DNA of 64,000 nt from Hyperoodon ampullatus (taxonomy: Eukaryota > Chordata > Mammalia > Artiodactyla > Ziphiidae), in contig OX457061.1 of the NCBI GenBank assembly GCA_949752795.1, forward strand, positions 122,532,152 through 122,596,151, given 5' to 3'. Positions within the stretch are counted from its first letter, which is position 1. The number at the start of each line of letters is the position of its first letter. Position numbers and translations under genes: made by a program. The notes beneath the pieces are model-generated. The model searched no databases. It was not told where the DNA came from and saw only the letters and a program-made list of their open reading frames with translations. Positions 1 to 12,100 of the stretch are shown one piece after another.

Positions 1-735
1 CTGTGGGGAAATGTTTGAGAAGCACCACATGTGTAGTAAATCTAGGAGATAACCATTTTGAGTTATAGTGACATTGTTTCACTGAAATACATCCTTGGAG
101 GTCCCTGATCTGTTTCTCAAGACCACACCCAGAACAGTTTCAGTGTTCAATAGGTGTTACTGGGCTAAACAAAACAATTTTGAGGTAATCAGAATTCAGT
201 TCCTCTTAAAAGCTGCAAAAACCTAAGTCAGAACATGTTTTCAAATAGTATGACTTCTACAAAAATGCATGAAGAAGTGGAATTGTTTTTAAAAAAACTC
301 AAATATATTGTTTTATCAACACAGTGTATGATTTGATTGAGATTTCTTTTCCTTCACTGAATTGACAGGTATTAAAGTCAAACTAACACAATAACAGAAG
401 TCTTATATCCTTTCTGGAACAGTGCATAGAACAGGTAAATAAAGAAAATCATCAGTACATTTTCTACTTGGTATAGACTCTCTCTGAGGGAGGGAAAAAA
501 CAAGGCAATTCAACAATGGCTTTTTACTAAATATTCCCTTATTACTGCACTCAAAACATGATGAGAAAATAGTATTTGGGAAAAAGCTAAATATTTAATA
601 AATAGAATTTTATAGATTATTATGACTATTCTTCATATTCTCTCCTTTCTGGAAATAACTTGTAATATCAAATTGCATTACATTCTTTTAGAAATGAATG
701 CATTATAGAAGCACACACTCTTTTTTACGTAAATT

Positions 736-885
736 ACCAAATAAATGTAAAACGTGAATGTTCACACAACGTACCTTATACAACTTTTTCTGACTTGGTC
801 AATATGTTTTACCAAATAAATGTAAAAACATAAATGTTCACACAACTTACCTATGCAACCTTTTCTGACTTGGTCAATATGTTTT
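736..885. repeat. 75-bp tandem duplication, two copies
   Basis: Copies at 736-810 and 811-885 both begin accaaataaatgtaaaa and end gacttggtcaatatgtttt. They differ at only a few positions, so the duplication is fairly recent. Confidence 0.9.
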
Positions 886-1009
886 TAAAAGCAAACATTT
901 CATTCAGTCATTTAATGAACAGATCCTTTATTTTTTTCAATAGCTTTTAGCTACAACAAAAGACAACTAAGCTTTTATTAAAAATGTACTATTGTGGTAA
1001 ACACTGTCT

Positions 1010-1185
1010 TTCAATTGAATGAGGTAGGTACTATCACAATCCCTGCTCTATGGACAAAAATGCCAAGGCTTAGAGATTAAGTAGCTCATATTAAGTTACA
1101 TTATCAGAGCAGTAAAGCCAGGTTTTGAATATGACAGTTTTCCTCTAGCATCTAGAGTCTTAACCACTGCTTTATTTAATAGCAT
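1010..1185 (-). repeat. MIR SINE fragment
   Basis: The order gaggtaggtactat, aaggcttagagattaagtagctca, then agtcttaaccactgc is the reverse-oriented core and tail of MIR, the ancient mammalian tRNA-derived SINE. It is diverged. Confidence 0.65.
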
Positions 1186-3249
1186 CAGATAATCTATTTC
1201 CTTTTTAGGAAAGCAAACTTTTACTTGTATGCGACAAGTACATTTCAGATAGCTCATATATGTTAAATGCTTAAATGAATAACAATTTCTGTATTTTTAT
1301 CTTTGACTTTCTACATTCTTGTTCTTACTATGAATTCCATGGTGCTGAGCACAAAGTTGACAGTAATACTTACTAATAGCTCATCTCTTCTTGATAAAAT
1401 TTTTCTTTTCCTCATCATAATCCATAGGGACTTCTTGAATATTTTTGTTTGCTGGGATTAGGTACTAATCCTAAAGGATTATTAGAGAATTGGAAGCAAC
1501 ATGGAGAAACAAAACAATGAGCAACAACTCTTAGAGGGAGAGGACAGGTAAGAACATTCACAGCTCATTCTGCAACCTTAACTTCCTTATAATTGCCCAG
1601 AGATACACATGAATTCTTTCAATAATAAACTGTCTTAGCAAAGTATTAAGACAGGTACTTTTAACATGTAAATAATCTTACCAGTAAAATACTATGGGCT
1701 TTAAAATAATTTTCCCAAAAGGAAAAAATTATCAAATTCATATATTTCTAAAGCATACTGCATTAACCACCTAAACCTAAACTTTTCTGTCAAAGAATTA
1801 AAGAGAAACTGATATTAGAAAAGTATAGTAAATTGACATTGAATTAGCTTCCTCAATTTACTTCTATAGAATGGTATCATCAAAATGTGCTCAACTTTGT
1901 ATAGTGGTATACCTGGAGAGAAATGCATGCCATACATGTAGCCAATATACTCTCAGAATGTTACAAATAAAAACCTATAGTAAATTTTCAACGAAAGAAG
2001 TATATGTGATCTCCATTTCCAGAGTTTTAGAAGTCAAAACGTAAGTCTGTTGGGTATTATGGGTATAAAACTGACTTGATGTCTACTTTAAATATACATT
2101 AAAGGGAATACACACACATACAATACACACACACAAACACATATATGATAATCTAGTAGCAATTAATATGATTATTATTTGAGAACTATAGTTGACTAAT
2201 AGACTATACATGTAACTGGGACATGACGCATATAGTAAACTAAAGTTAATAGTATCAGCTTTTAGCTACAAAGAAATACAAGAAATATCTTAATCCCCAA
2301 AGAATTCTATAGTAAACAGTACACATACTTAAAAATATATATATGCATACATAAGACATTTCTTGACACTTTTAAACTAACTCCAGTTAAATAAATAAGC
2401 AATAACACGACAAAAATTTATTTTTGAACCACCATCACTTGCTTAGATCATAATCTGAATTTTGCTATCAAAACTATGTAAATCCATACAAATAGCAGCT
2501 AAAAGAGAGCTGGCTGGCATGGCTATACAAATATCAGACAATATAGATTTTAAATTAAAAAAATTGTACAAGAGACAAGGAAAGACATTTTATAGTTAAA
2601 AGGGTCAATCCACAACAAGATATAAAAATTATAGATATATGTGCACCAAACAACAGAGCCAGAAAATATATGAAGGAAACACTGACAGAACTGAAAGGAG
2701 AAATAGTTCTACAATAATAGTTGGAGGTCTCAATACTTTAAATAATGGATAGACATCTAGACAGAAGATTAAAAAGGAAACAGAGGACTTGAACAATACT
2801 CTAAACCACCTGGACCTAACAGACATACAGAACACTTCACCCAACGATAGCAGAATACACATTCTTCTCAAGTGCACATGGAACATTCTTCAGGATAGTC
2901 TGTTAGCCCATAAAACAATTTCCCATAAATTAAAAAAACTGAAATCATACAAACTATCTTCTCTAACCATAAGGGAATGAAGCTAGAAATCAATAACAGA
3001 AGAAAAACAGGAAAATCCACAAATATGTGGAAATTAAACAATGCATCCTTAACAACCAATGAGTCAAAGAAGAAAGAACTAGGAAAGTCAGAAAATACTT
3101 TGAGATGAATGAAAACAAAAATAAAACATACCAAACCTATGGGATGCAGCAAAAGAAGTACTCAGAGAGAAATTTATAGCTGCAAACATATACATTAATA
3201 CAGAAGAAAGATCTCAAATCAACTGAACTTTGCACCTTAAGAAACTAGA

Positions 3250-3589
3250 GGGACTTCCCTGGTGGTGCAGTGGTTAAGAATCCACCTGCCAATGCAGGGG
3301 ACACGGGTTCGATCCCTGGTCTTGGAAAATCCCACATGCCGCAGAGCAACTAAGCCTGCGTGCCACAACTACCGAGCCTGCGCTCTAGAGCCCATGAGCC
3401 ACAACTACTGAGCCTGTGTGCCACAAACACTGAAGCCCACACACTTAGAGCCCATGCTCCGCAACAAGAGAAGCCACTGCAATCAGAAGCCTGCTCACTG
3501 CAACGAAGAGTAGCCCCGCTCACAACTAGAGAAAGCCCGCGTGCAGCAATGAAGACCCAATGCAGCCAAAAAAAAGAAAAAAAAAAAAA
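3250..3589 (+). mobile_element. CHR-type tRNA-derived SINE (long form)
   Basis: Starts gggacttccctggtggtgca and runs through the ccacaactactgagcctg repeats to an A-rich tail. Inserted into the LINE-1, with an 8-bp target duplication AAACTAGA at 3242-3249 and 3590-3597. Confidence 0.9.
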
Positions 3590-3997
3590 AAACTAGAAAA
3601 AGAAGAGCAAACTTAATCCAAAGCCAGTGGAAGAAAGAAAATAATAAATATTAGAGCAGAAATAAATGAAATGGAGAATAGAAAAATAATAATCAATGAA
3701 ACCAAATAAAATATCAACAAAATTGACAAACCCTCAGCTAGACTACTAAAAAAAAAAAGAGAAAGCACATATAACTAAAATTACAAATAAAAGTAGGGAC
3801 ATTACAACCAACCTTACAGAAATTAAAAGTATTATAAGAGAACACTATGAACAATTGTATGACAACAAATTGAATAAACTAGATGAAATGGAAAAATTCC
3901 TAGAAACACAAAATTACCAAAGCTGACTCAAGAATAAATAGAAAATCTCAACTGCCCTATAATAAGTACAGAGATTGAATCAATAATCAAAAATTTT

Positions 3998-3998
<1 letters not shown>

Positions 3999-4038
<40 letters not shown>
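3999..4038 (+). repeat. Poly-A run of about 40 inside the LINE-1
   Basis: A pure A tract within ORF2-derived sequence, not at an element end. It is probably an expanded mononucleotide microsatellite. Confidence 0.85.
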
Positions 4039-4042
<4 letters not shown>

Positions 4043-5779
4043 CCATCAAAGAAATGTCCCAGACGAGATGGTTTCGCTAGTGAATTCAAAAAGATAAAAG
4101 GTAAATTAACGTTACTCCTATTCAAATTTTTCCAAAAAATAGAAAAGGAGAGAACACTTTCTAACACATTCAATGAGGCCAGCATTATCCTGATAGCAAA
4201 GTCAGATAAAGACAGCAGAAGAAACTATAGAACAATATCCCTTATGAATATAGATGTAAAAATCTTCAACAAAACACTAACAAACCAAACCCAACAGCAC
4301 ACTAAAAGGATTATACACCATGACCAAATGATATTTATCCCAGGAATGCAAGGGTGGTTCAACCAAAGAAAACAATTCAATGTAATACACTAAATTAACA
4401 GAACAAAGGGGGGGAAAACATGATTACTTCAATAGTTATAGAACAAGTATTTGACAAAATTCAACACCCTTTCATGATTAAAAAACTCAGCAAACTAAGA
4501 ATAGAAGGAAACTTCCTTAATAAAATAAAGAGCATTTACAATATATCCACAATTAACATTATACTCAATGGTGAAAGATTGAAAGCTGTCTTCATAAGAT
4601 AAAGAACAAGACAAGGATGCCTGTTTTCATCGCTACTACTCAACATTGTACTATAAGTCCTAGTCAGAGCAATTTGGCAAGAAAAATAAATAAAAGGCAT
4701 CCAAATTAAAAAGGAAGAAGTAAAATTATCTCTATTGAAAGATAACATGATTCCATATATAGAAAATACCATAAAATCCACAAAAATACTACTAGAGCTA
4801 ATAAATGAATTCAGCACAGGTGCAGGGTCAACACACACTAATCAGTGTTTTATATACCAGTAAGGAACAATCCAAAAAAAGATATTAACAAAATAATTCC
4901 AGTTATAATAACATCAAAAAGGATAAAATATCATGAATAAATTTAACCAAAGAGGTGAAAGACCTGTACACTGGAAACTACAAAACATTACAGAAAGAAA
5001 TTAAAGAAGACCTAAAAGTAATGGAAAGATAATCCATGTTCACGGACTGAAATACTTAACATTTTTAAGATGGCAACTGTCAAGCGATCTACAGATTCAG
5101 TACAATCCTCATCAAAATTCTAATGGTCTTTTTTTTTTTTTTTTTTTTTTTTTTGCAGAAATAGAAAAGCCAATCCTCAAATTCATATGGAACTGCAAGG
5201 GGCCCCAAATATCCTAAACAATACTGAAAAAGAAAAACAAAGTGGGAGGACTCAAACCTTCTGATTTTAAAACCTACTACAAGGCTACAGTAGTCAAATG
5301 TGTATGGTACTGGCTTAATAGAAATATAGGCCAAAGGAACAGAATTGAGAATACAGAAATAAACCAAAACATCTATGGCAAATTGATTTTTGACAAAGGT
5401 GCCAAGACCATTCAGTGGGGAAAGAACAGTCTCTTCAACAAATACTGCTGGAACAACTGGATAACCTCATTCAAAAGAATGAAGCTGGAACTCTACCTTA
5501 CTCCATATACAAAAATTGACTCAAAATGAGTCAATGCCCTAAATTTAAGAGCTAAAACTATAAAATTCCTAGAAAAAACCTTGGATTTGGCAATGGATTC
5601 TTAGGCTTGACACCAAAAGTATAAGCAACAAAAGAAAAAAATTAATTGTACTAAATAAAAATTTTATGCATCAAAGAACATTAACAAGAATGTGAAAAGG
5701 CAATCTACAGAATGGGAGAAAATATTTGTAAATCATATATTGGATGTAGAGTCAATACCTAGAATAAAGAACTCCTACA

Positions 5780-5970
5780 GGGGCTTCCCTGGTGGCGCAG
5801 TGGTTGAGAGTCTGCCTGCCGATGCAGGGGACACGGTTTCGTGCCCCAGTCCAGAAAGATCCTACATGCCGCGGAGCGGCTGGGCCCGTGAGCCATGGCC
5901 GCTAAGCCTGCGCGTCCGGAGCCTGTGCTCCGCAACGGGAGAGACCACGGCAGTGAGAGGCCCGCGTACG

Positions 5971-6006
<36 letters not shown>
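5780..6006 (+). mobile_element. CHR-2-type SINE (short young form)
   Basis: Starts ggggcttccctggtggcgca and ends gaggcccgcgtacggc plus a long A tail. It is nested in the LINE-1 and flanked by an imperfect duplication (agaactcctacag / agatctcctgcag). Confidence 0.88.
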
Positions 6007-6009
<3 letters not shown>

Positions 6010-6390
6010 TCTCCTGCAGCTCAGCAACAACAAAAGCAACCCAATTTAAAAATGAACAAAGGAACTGAAAAGAAATGTAAATCAAAACCGCAGTGAGATA
6101 TCACTTCGCACCTAGTAGGATGACTTTAATAAAAATAAAAAAAAAAGGAAATACAAGTATTAGCAATTTGGAGAAATAGCTGTTAGGAATGTACAATGAT
6201 ACAGCCACTATGGAAAAGTTTGGAGGTTCCTCAAAACATTATAGAATTACCATGTGACTCAGCAACTCCACTCCTAGATATATATCCAAGAAAAATGAAG
6301 ACATGTCCACACAGAAACTTGTACACGAATGTTTATAGCAGCATTATTCATAATAGTCAAAGGTGGAAATCCAAATATCTAAATGTCCAT

Positions 6391-6500
6391 CAATGGATGA
6401 TTGGAAAAACAAATTGTGATTTTCCAATTGTGATTGGAAAAACAAATTGTGAAAAACACATTTTCCAATCAATGGATGATTGGAAAAACAAATTCACACA
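6391..6500 (+). repeat. Local direct and inverted repeat cluster in the LINE-1 tail
   Basis: The unit tgattggaaaaacaaatt occurs three times in 110 bases, with intervening ttttccaat pieces that are inverse-complementary to part of it. Confidence 0.85.
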
Positions 6501-6850
6501 ATGGAATGTTATTCAGCCATAAAAAGCAAAAAGTACTAATATATGCTGCAATTTAGATAAACCTTGAAAATATTAAAGCAAAAAAAAATCCAGAAACAAA
6601 AGGACATGTATTATATGATTCCCTTTACATGATATATCCATAATAGGCAAGTCCATAGAGACAGAAAGATTAGAGGTTATCAGGGGATGGGAAGAGGTGG
6701 AATTGGGAGTAGTTACTTATCAGCGTTTCTATGGGGTAAGGAAAAGTTTTTAAAATAGAGCTGGTGGTTGCACAACATTGTGAATACACTAAATACTACC
6801 AAATTGTACACTTTAAAGTGGCTAACTTCAATTAAAAAAAAACTTTATGT

Positions 6851-8799
6851 AGAAATAATAGAGCTTACTTTCTTAAAGAAATTTATTTCAGACATTAATT
6901 TTTAGCCTTTTGCTAAATTATTCAGTAAAAGGTAGTTACCAAGTAACTTATTTCTTGAGCTGCTGTTACACATTCTACCCCAAAGGTAGTCAAATTTGGA
7001 TTCTTTTCCTGGTGCTCTAATATTAAAAGTAAACCATATACTTACAGAGATTTACTTTTTCTTGTTCAGATATAGATAAGTAAAAAGATTTCCACTAAAC
7101 TCGTAATTTTTAAAACCCAACAGCAAAGAATTAAAATTTTTATGTAAAACTTTTACACTGCAGCTTCTTGAGTCTCTCATCTTTGGGGAGGCTCTTAAGT
7201 TCTCCATTTTTCATGTTTTAAATTGCTCTAACAAGGATTTAATTTCACTGGATAATCAACACTCAACTCTTACTCTTTCACTTTTTTATACAACTACATT
7301 TTATGCACATAATTGTATGAAACTAACATTGATTCATTGTATTCATAAACATACATTTTAATGTCAGCAAATAATTTCAAGCTTTTTTCATAAGAATGGA
7401 GTGTGGTTTTATAGGAAAAAATAAGCCTACAGACAAGTTTCGATTGAAAAACTAAGTCTTTATAGATTTAGGTAAAAACATAAAATATAGAGGTAATACT
7501 TTCTTCAAATAAACCACATCTTGTAGCTATGCGGTTCATCTTCATACAGCTAAGAAAAAAACTTCGCATGGAGATTTCTAGAGTACTGGAAACCAGAGGT
7601 TTCTGTAATATACCAACTATTACAAGCTCTGGCTCATCAATAAAGCAGCAAATAAATCTTTAAATGGTCACAGAAGGAACAAAGACCAGTAGCGTTAGAG
7701 TTCACCACTATTTTCTAGCTGTCAATACACTCAGAACACTTAAAAATACAAAGACTCACCTTCTGTTGAACCAGTATGTTCTTTTCTTTTTTTTGAACCA
7801 GTATGTCCTTTAAATTTGGCTACATAGCAGTTCCCAATCAGGGGTGATTCTGTCCCCACCAGGGACATTTGACAATGTCTAGAGATATTTTTGGTTATCA
7901 CTTTGGGAGCTCTACTGGCTCTAGTGTGTGGACTCCGGTGAGTCTGCCAAACCTACAACACACAGGACAGCCTCCCACAATAAAGAATTATCAGGCCCAA
8001 ATGTCAACCTTGAGATATCCTGAGCTATATTAATGGTCTCAGCCATTTCCATCCTGAAATTTGTACCACAATCTCAGAACACTTCACTGAAACTGTTGTT
8101 CTGTTCTGATGTCACAAGCTATAAATTTGATTTGTAACTCTAAGACCCTGGTTAAATAATACAGTCTCAGGAAAAGCAGAGGTTAAAAATATTTAAGAGA
8201 AAACTGATAGAGAATGAAATATAAAAAGGAAATAAAATAGAACTCAAGTCAAAGCTATGTATGACCAAAATTTTAAGATGTTGTTAGATTTCTAGATCTC
8301 TCCAATTTATTAGCTTTAATTTGCAGTGTAAACAGTACAGAACATGACTGAAAATTAAGGGGCAGTGCAGAGGTTCTTTCTATATTTGTGCCATATAGAT
8401 ACCTTTTCACTAAAACAAAATTTAAAGAAACAACAAACTATTTAATTCTATGTTCAGGTTTCAATTTTCAGCACTGTGTTTACCTTTGCTGACACATTAC
8501 GTCTTCTTCGGAAGGAGGCAGGCATTAAACTATTTGTTCTTCCTGATATTTCAAACCTGTTAGTACTAAAAAGCACTTTAAAAAATAATATTATTTAGGA
8601 TATCCTTAATTCCAAATCAGACTGTCCCAGAGAAAGCAAATGTGCTACATCTGTTACTTCTGTTAGTTCCTCAGAATTAAAAAAAAGAAAAAAGAAAAAT
8701 GGTAACAAAATGATCTTCACATTAAAATCTCAATTAATACTGGTCCCTAAAAGTCAGTTTAAAATAAAAATCAAGTTTCACAAAATAAATACACTGAAG
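6851..8799. other. Intergenic stretch between the LINE-1 and the SAP30 3' end
   Basis: Apart from the MER20-like element I recognise nothing in this AT-rich sequence. Confidence 0.7.
7828..8021 (+). mobile_element. MER20-like nonautonomous hAT-Charlie fossil
   Basis: The sequence follows the MER20 pattern: ggggtgattctgtccccacc, gggacatttgacaatgtcta, then caggacagcctcccacaata and cccaaatgtcaaccttgaga. It lies about 0.8 kb beyond the SAP30 3' end. Confidence 0.75.
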
Positions 8800-9016
8800 C
8801 AACTATAATAGTAATAACCTTTATTTAAAATATTTTTTAATCTAGGAAAACTCATGTTACATGAGTTTCCAACTAATTATTAGACTCAGAAACAAAGAAA
8901 ATAAAACCAGAGAAAATCTTCTGTAGAAAAAGTACACAAGGAACATTTCTACATGTGAAAAAGCAGTAAGCAGTCTTAACATGAACATCCAAGTCTTACT
9001 CTCAACTCCATCTCTC
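8800..9016 (-). other. SAP30: SAP30 3' UTR with polyadenylation signal
   Basis: The sequence after the SAP30 stop is AT-rich. On the minus strand it contains an AATAAA hexamer (plus-strand positions 8820-8825), about 190 nt past the stop. The cleavage point near 8800 is an estimate from the usual 10-30 nt spacing. The short 3' UTR fits the compact human transcript. Confidence 0.7.
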
Positions 9017-9139
9017 CTAGTGAACACCACTATCAACCTTGAGATCTGACTTGTTCTTGTCATTCTTCACTGAGTAGATGAAATATGTTAAGGTGTCTTT
9101 TTCATTCACTGGAATTGACCTAAAATGGCAACCAACTAT
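9017..9139 (-). CDS. SAP30: SAP30 coding exon 4 with stop codon
   Basis: This exon encodes residues 185-224 ([15 protein letters not shown] to KVDSGVH) followed by TAG at 9019-9017. The acceptor is ttatag. It completes the Sin3-interaction domain. Confidence 0.96.
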   Translation of the reverse strand: MVGCHFRSIPVNEKDTLTYFIYSVKNDKNKSDLKVDSGVH

Positions 9140-12100
9140 CTATAAAGAAAAAAAAAATTGACGAAATTAAATTATAGATATTAACAGATTTTATTAACTA
9201 GGTAAAAAATACTGTCATCAAAAGAAAATGTGTGATGATAAGAGCTATTTCCTTTTAAAAATAAATTTAACAAAGAACCAACAGGATGAAAAGCATATGA
9301 GTAAGATATTATGAACAAGAGATAGTGTGATTTCAAAGGACCCCTTGGCCCACTCAATTAACTATATATTAATTAGAATGTGTATTTCCTTTTACATATT
9401 TTGAATTTTATAACTGAGATCTAGATTAGGAATTAAGTAGTTTTACTCTTAAACTTCAAATATCAATGAAATAGAACAGAATGTAGGAGTCCACATGCAT
9501 CATATAATGGTTTAGTCTCTACTTACAGAAAAAGGATAAACATTAAGTTGAAAAAGTTTTGGTACTATAGAAACAAATCATGAATTATCTTACAAATATG
9601 TCTGCTACAACTTACATTCATTCATTAGCAATATTTTTTGTTAAGGTTCCCTGAAAATTATTCTGAATAATAATTATTGATGGAAAATGAGAAGGGAAAA
9701 AGGGATGTCCACTGAAGAATGTTTACCTGCTTTCTTGCCTTTTCATTCTGTGCACTGCAACTACCAATAGAAGTATAATAGACTAAACTGGGGCGCTGAT
9801 ATGCATATTTAGATTCTAGAAGATAAAACTTCTTAAAGAGAAAGATAATTAAGAGACTTAAGGAGGACAGTCACTCAACTCTGGAATCATTTGTAAATAT
9901 CTGCATTTCTGAGTAAGTTATAACACTCGTGACTATTTGGATTTCTCATTTCTAAAAAAGAAAATAGCTCTAGAAATAATTTAACTTCTTAAAAAGAAGA
10001 TCAGATTATCAAAAACTTCAAGTTTGATTTCTGCATTTAAAAAATACATACATTTAAATGTAACATTTAAAATAATCATTTCTTCTGTTCTCATTTGTCC
10101 CAAAACAAAGGTACCTTCACTTGATTAGTAACTGTATATATATCAATACAGTTTCATCACGGCAGGCAGTATCTATATTCATGTTATATTAATGTACTAT
10201 ACAATCCAAAAAGGATGTGATCTTTTAAATCAAATTTAAAGAAAAATTATATTTTTGTTGCCTAGGCAAGAAGGAAAGATGCAGCTCTGGCTAAAGCGTT
10301 AATATACTGGATCTTAATGTTAAAAAGCATTCTACTCATCTTCTATCTTATTCAATATGCACATTTTAGAAAATGTTGGGATTACTAAATTCAAGCTGAA
10401 GAATATGAGAAAACTTATTTATATATTTACTTATATCCTGTCGAATAGGTTAAGCATTTTTATTTTAAATATGATTGAAGTACAAACATATAAATCTATA
10501 AATATCTTAATATGATGTACAGATTTCTTGGCTCTATTATTTCCTGAGAACACAAACACACTCAATTTTTAAAAATTCACTGAAGTACTACAAGTCCTAT
10601 ATCAAGAAACTATAAGTAAAAGCTTGGATACAAGTCTTTGCATCTTCTAGATGTAAAAACATGGGTGCTTCAAATAAAACTAACATCAACCAGGACAAGT
10701 TCTGAAATAGTTAAATCAGCCAGGTATGGGAATACTGTTTAGGGGCTTATCTGTAAAACCTACTCCATCAAAAACTTCAAAAAATAAATTCTAACAAAGA
10801 CATCAAAGCTTATTAATTTATTTTATTATGCCTCAATTAGGTGTTCAATAAATGTTTACTTAACAAATAGAATTTTAAAATAAACAGGTTTCTAGAATGA
10901 GAATTAAAAAAACTTTCACTCACTATTTCTGAAAGTCATTATTGGAAGATGCTTAGAAAACTGCACACAATCCATTGAGTAGTCATTACACAAAGGAATT
11001 TCCTAAGTGGTAGACAAACATTTCTAGGCAACTAGATTCTTCCACAATAGATTTTTTACTAACTTTGATTTTTCTAACTACTGATAAAAGGTATTGTTAT
11101 ATATGCTACATTAACAATGTCATTAGCATTTAATGACCCTTTTTTGTATGAACAGGCTCATTTAAAGGTTAAATAGCTTAAAATTCATATATACCTCCAC
11201 AAGCTGGGCTTTATTAAGTCCTGGTCTGGTTGGGAGTTTGAAGTGTCTTTTGTATCTCCTAAGTGTATTCACCTGTAATTGGTATAAATCAACCTGGAAA
11301 AAATTAACATATCATTTGTTAAAGGCTTAGCTTTGTTATATATAACAACAATGCAATTTCAACACAATGAAAACTTAACTCCATTATTAAAAATGCCTTT
11401 TATATAATCAAAACTACAAATGTATTAAACACTTCAATCTTTTGAGCATAATTATTAAAGACCAGGGACCAAAAAAAAAGAACTTATAAGACAACAGAGC
11501 TCTAAGAGTTGTCAATTGAAACTGTAACAAGTCCAATTGTGTAACTGCATGTTAACTGGCCATATTTAATTTTGCTTTCATTTTCAGATTTTTCAAATGC
11601 TTTAAGTATTTTTAAAATTTGTTCATATTTTTTAAATAAAACTTTCAGAATGGAGGGCTTAAAATTTACATTTAACATACGAAAACTTTCACCTACCTCT
11701 GGAGTATCAATATCTTGAACAGGTGAATCTCCTCCATCATCATCACTCCCTTTTCTCTTTCTTCTGTTTCGAACGCTCTGAATTAAGTTTTTATGATAAT
11801 CACAAATGTAAAGATGCCTTGCCTGAAACAGAAAAGTTTCACAGACTACTTATGATTGCCGTAAAATGTGTCCATGTATTAAAAATACATAATTCACGAA
11901 TTATTAAAAATAAAAACAACAGTCCAAACAGGCCATTGTTAAGACAACGCACGTTTCTTTCTACTCCAGTCCTGAACCCAGTTAAAACCTACCATGTCTG
12001 GCAATATTGTTAAGAAGACTGGGGGTGGGGCGGGGAGAGGTGCCAGTAAGGGAAGCGAGACGCAGAGAAGAACGAGAAATTCCTACCGTCTGGATTCTGT

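Larger units (their letters stand above)
1..2459. other. Intergenic sequence downstream of SAP30
   Basis: AT-rich with no gene I can support. It holds a tandem duplication, a MIR fragment and a short CA-rich stretch (about 2108-2146). In human the neighbouring gene SCRG1 is convergent to SAP30, but none of its coding sequence is visible here. Confidence 0.7.
2460..6850 (+). mobile_element. Decayed LINE-1 (ORF2 to 3' end) with two nested SINEs
   Basis: Recognisable ORF2 stretches run in order on the plus strand. An endonuclease-like piece (LDLTDIQNT...) lies at about 2789, and reverse-transcriptase-region text (cccaggaatgcaagggtggttcaacc) at about 4340. Further ORF2 text (aacaaatactgctggaacaactgg) lies at about 5438. 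The 3' end resembling L1MA/L1MB (acattgtgaatacactaaat, aattgtacactttaaagtgg) lies at about 6775-6825. Stops and frameshifts are everywhere, so it is dead. Subfamily not assigned with certainty. Confidence 0.85.

Noticed and set aside
1..2460. Possible 3' end of SCRG1, the expected human neighbour of SAP30
   Set aside because: I found no coding sequence of that gene. It probably lies before the window, and I will not annotate a 3' UTR without an anchor.
4420..4602. Plus-strand open frame reading FDKIQHPFMIKKLSKLRIEGNF
   Set aside because: This is reverse-transcriptase sequence of the dead LINE-1 at 2460-6850, not a host gene.
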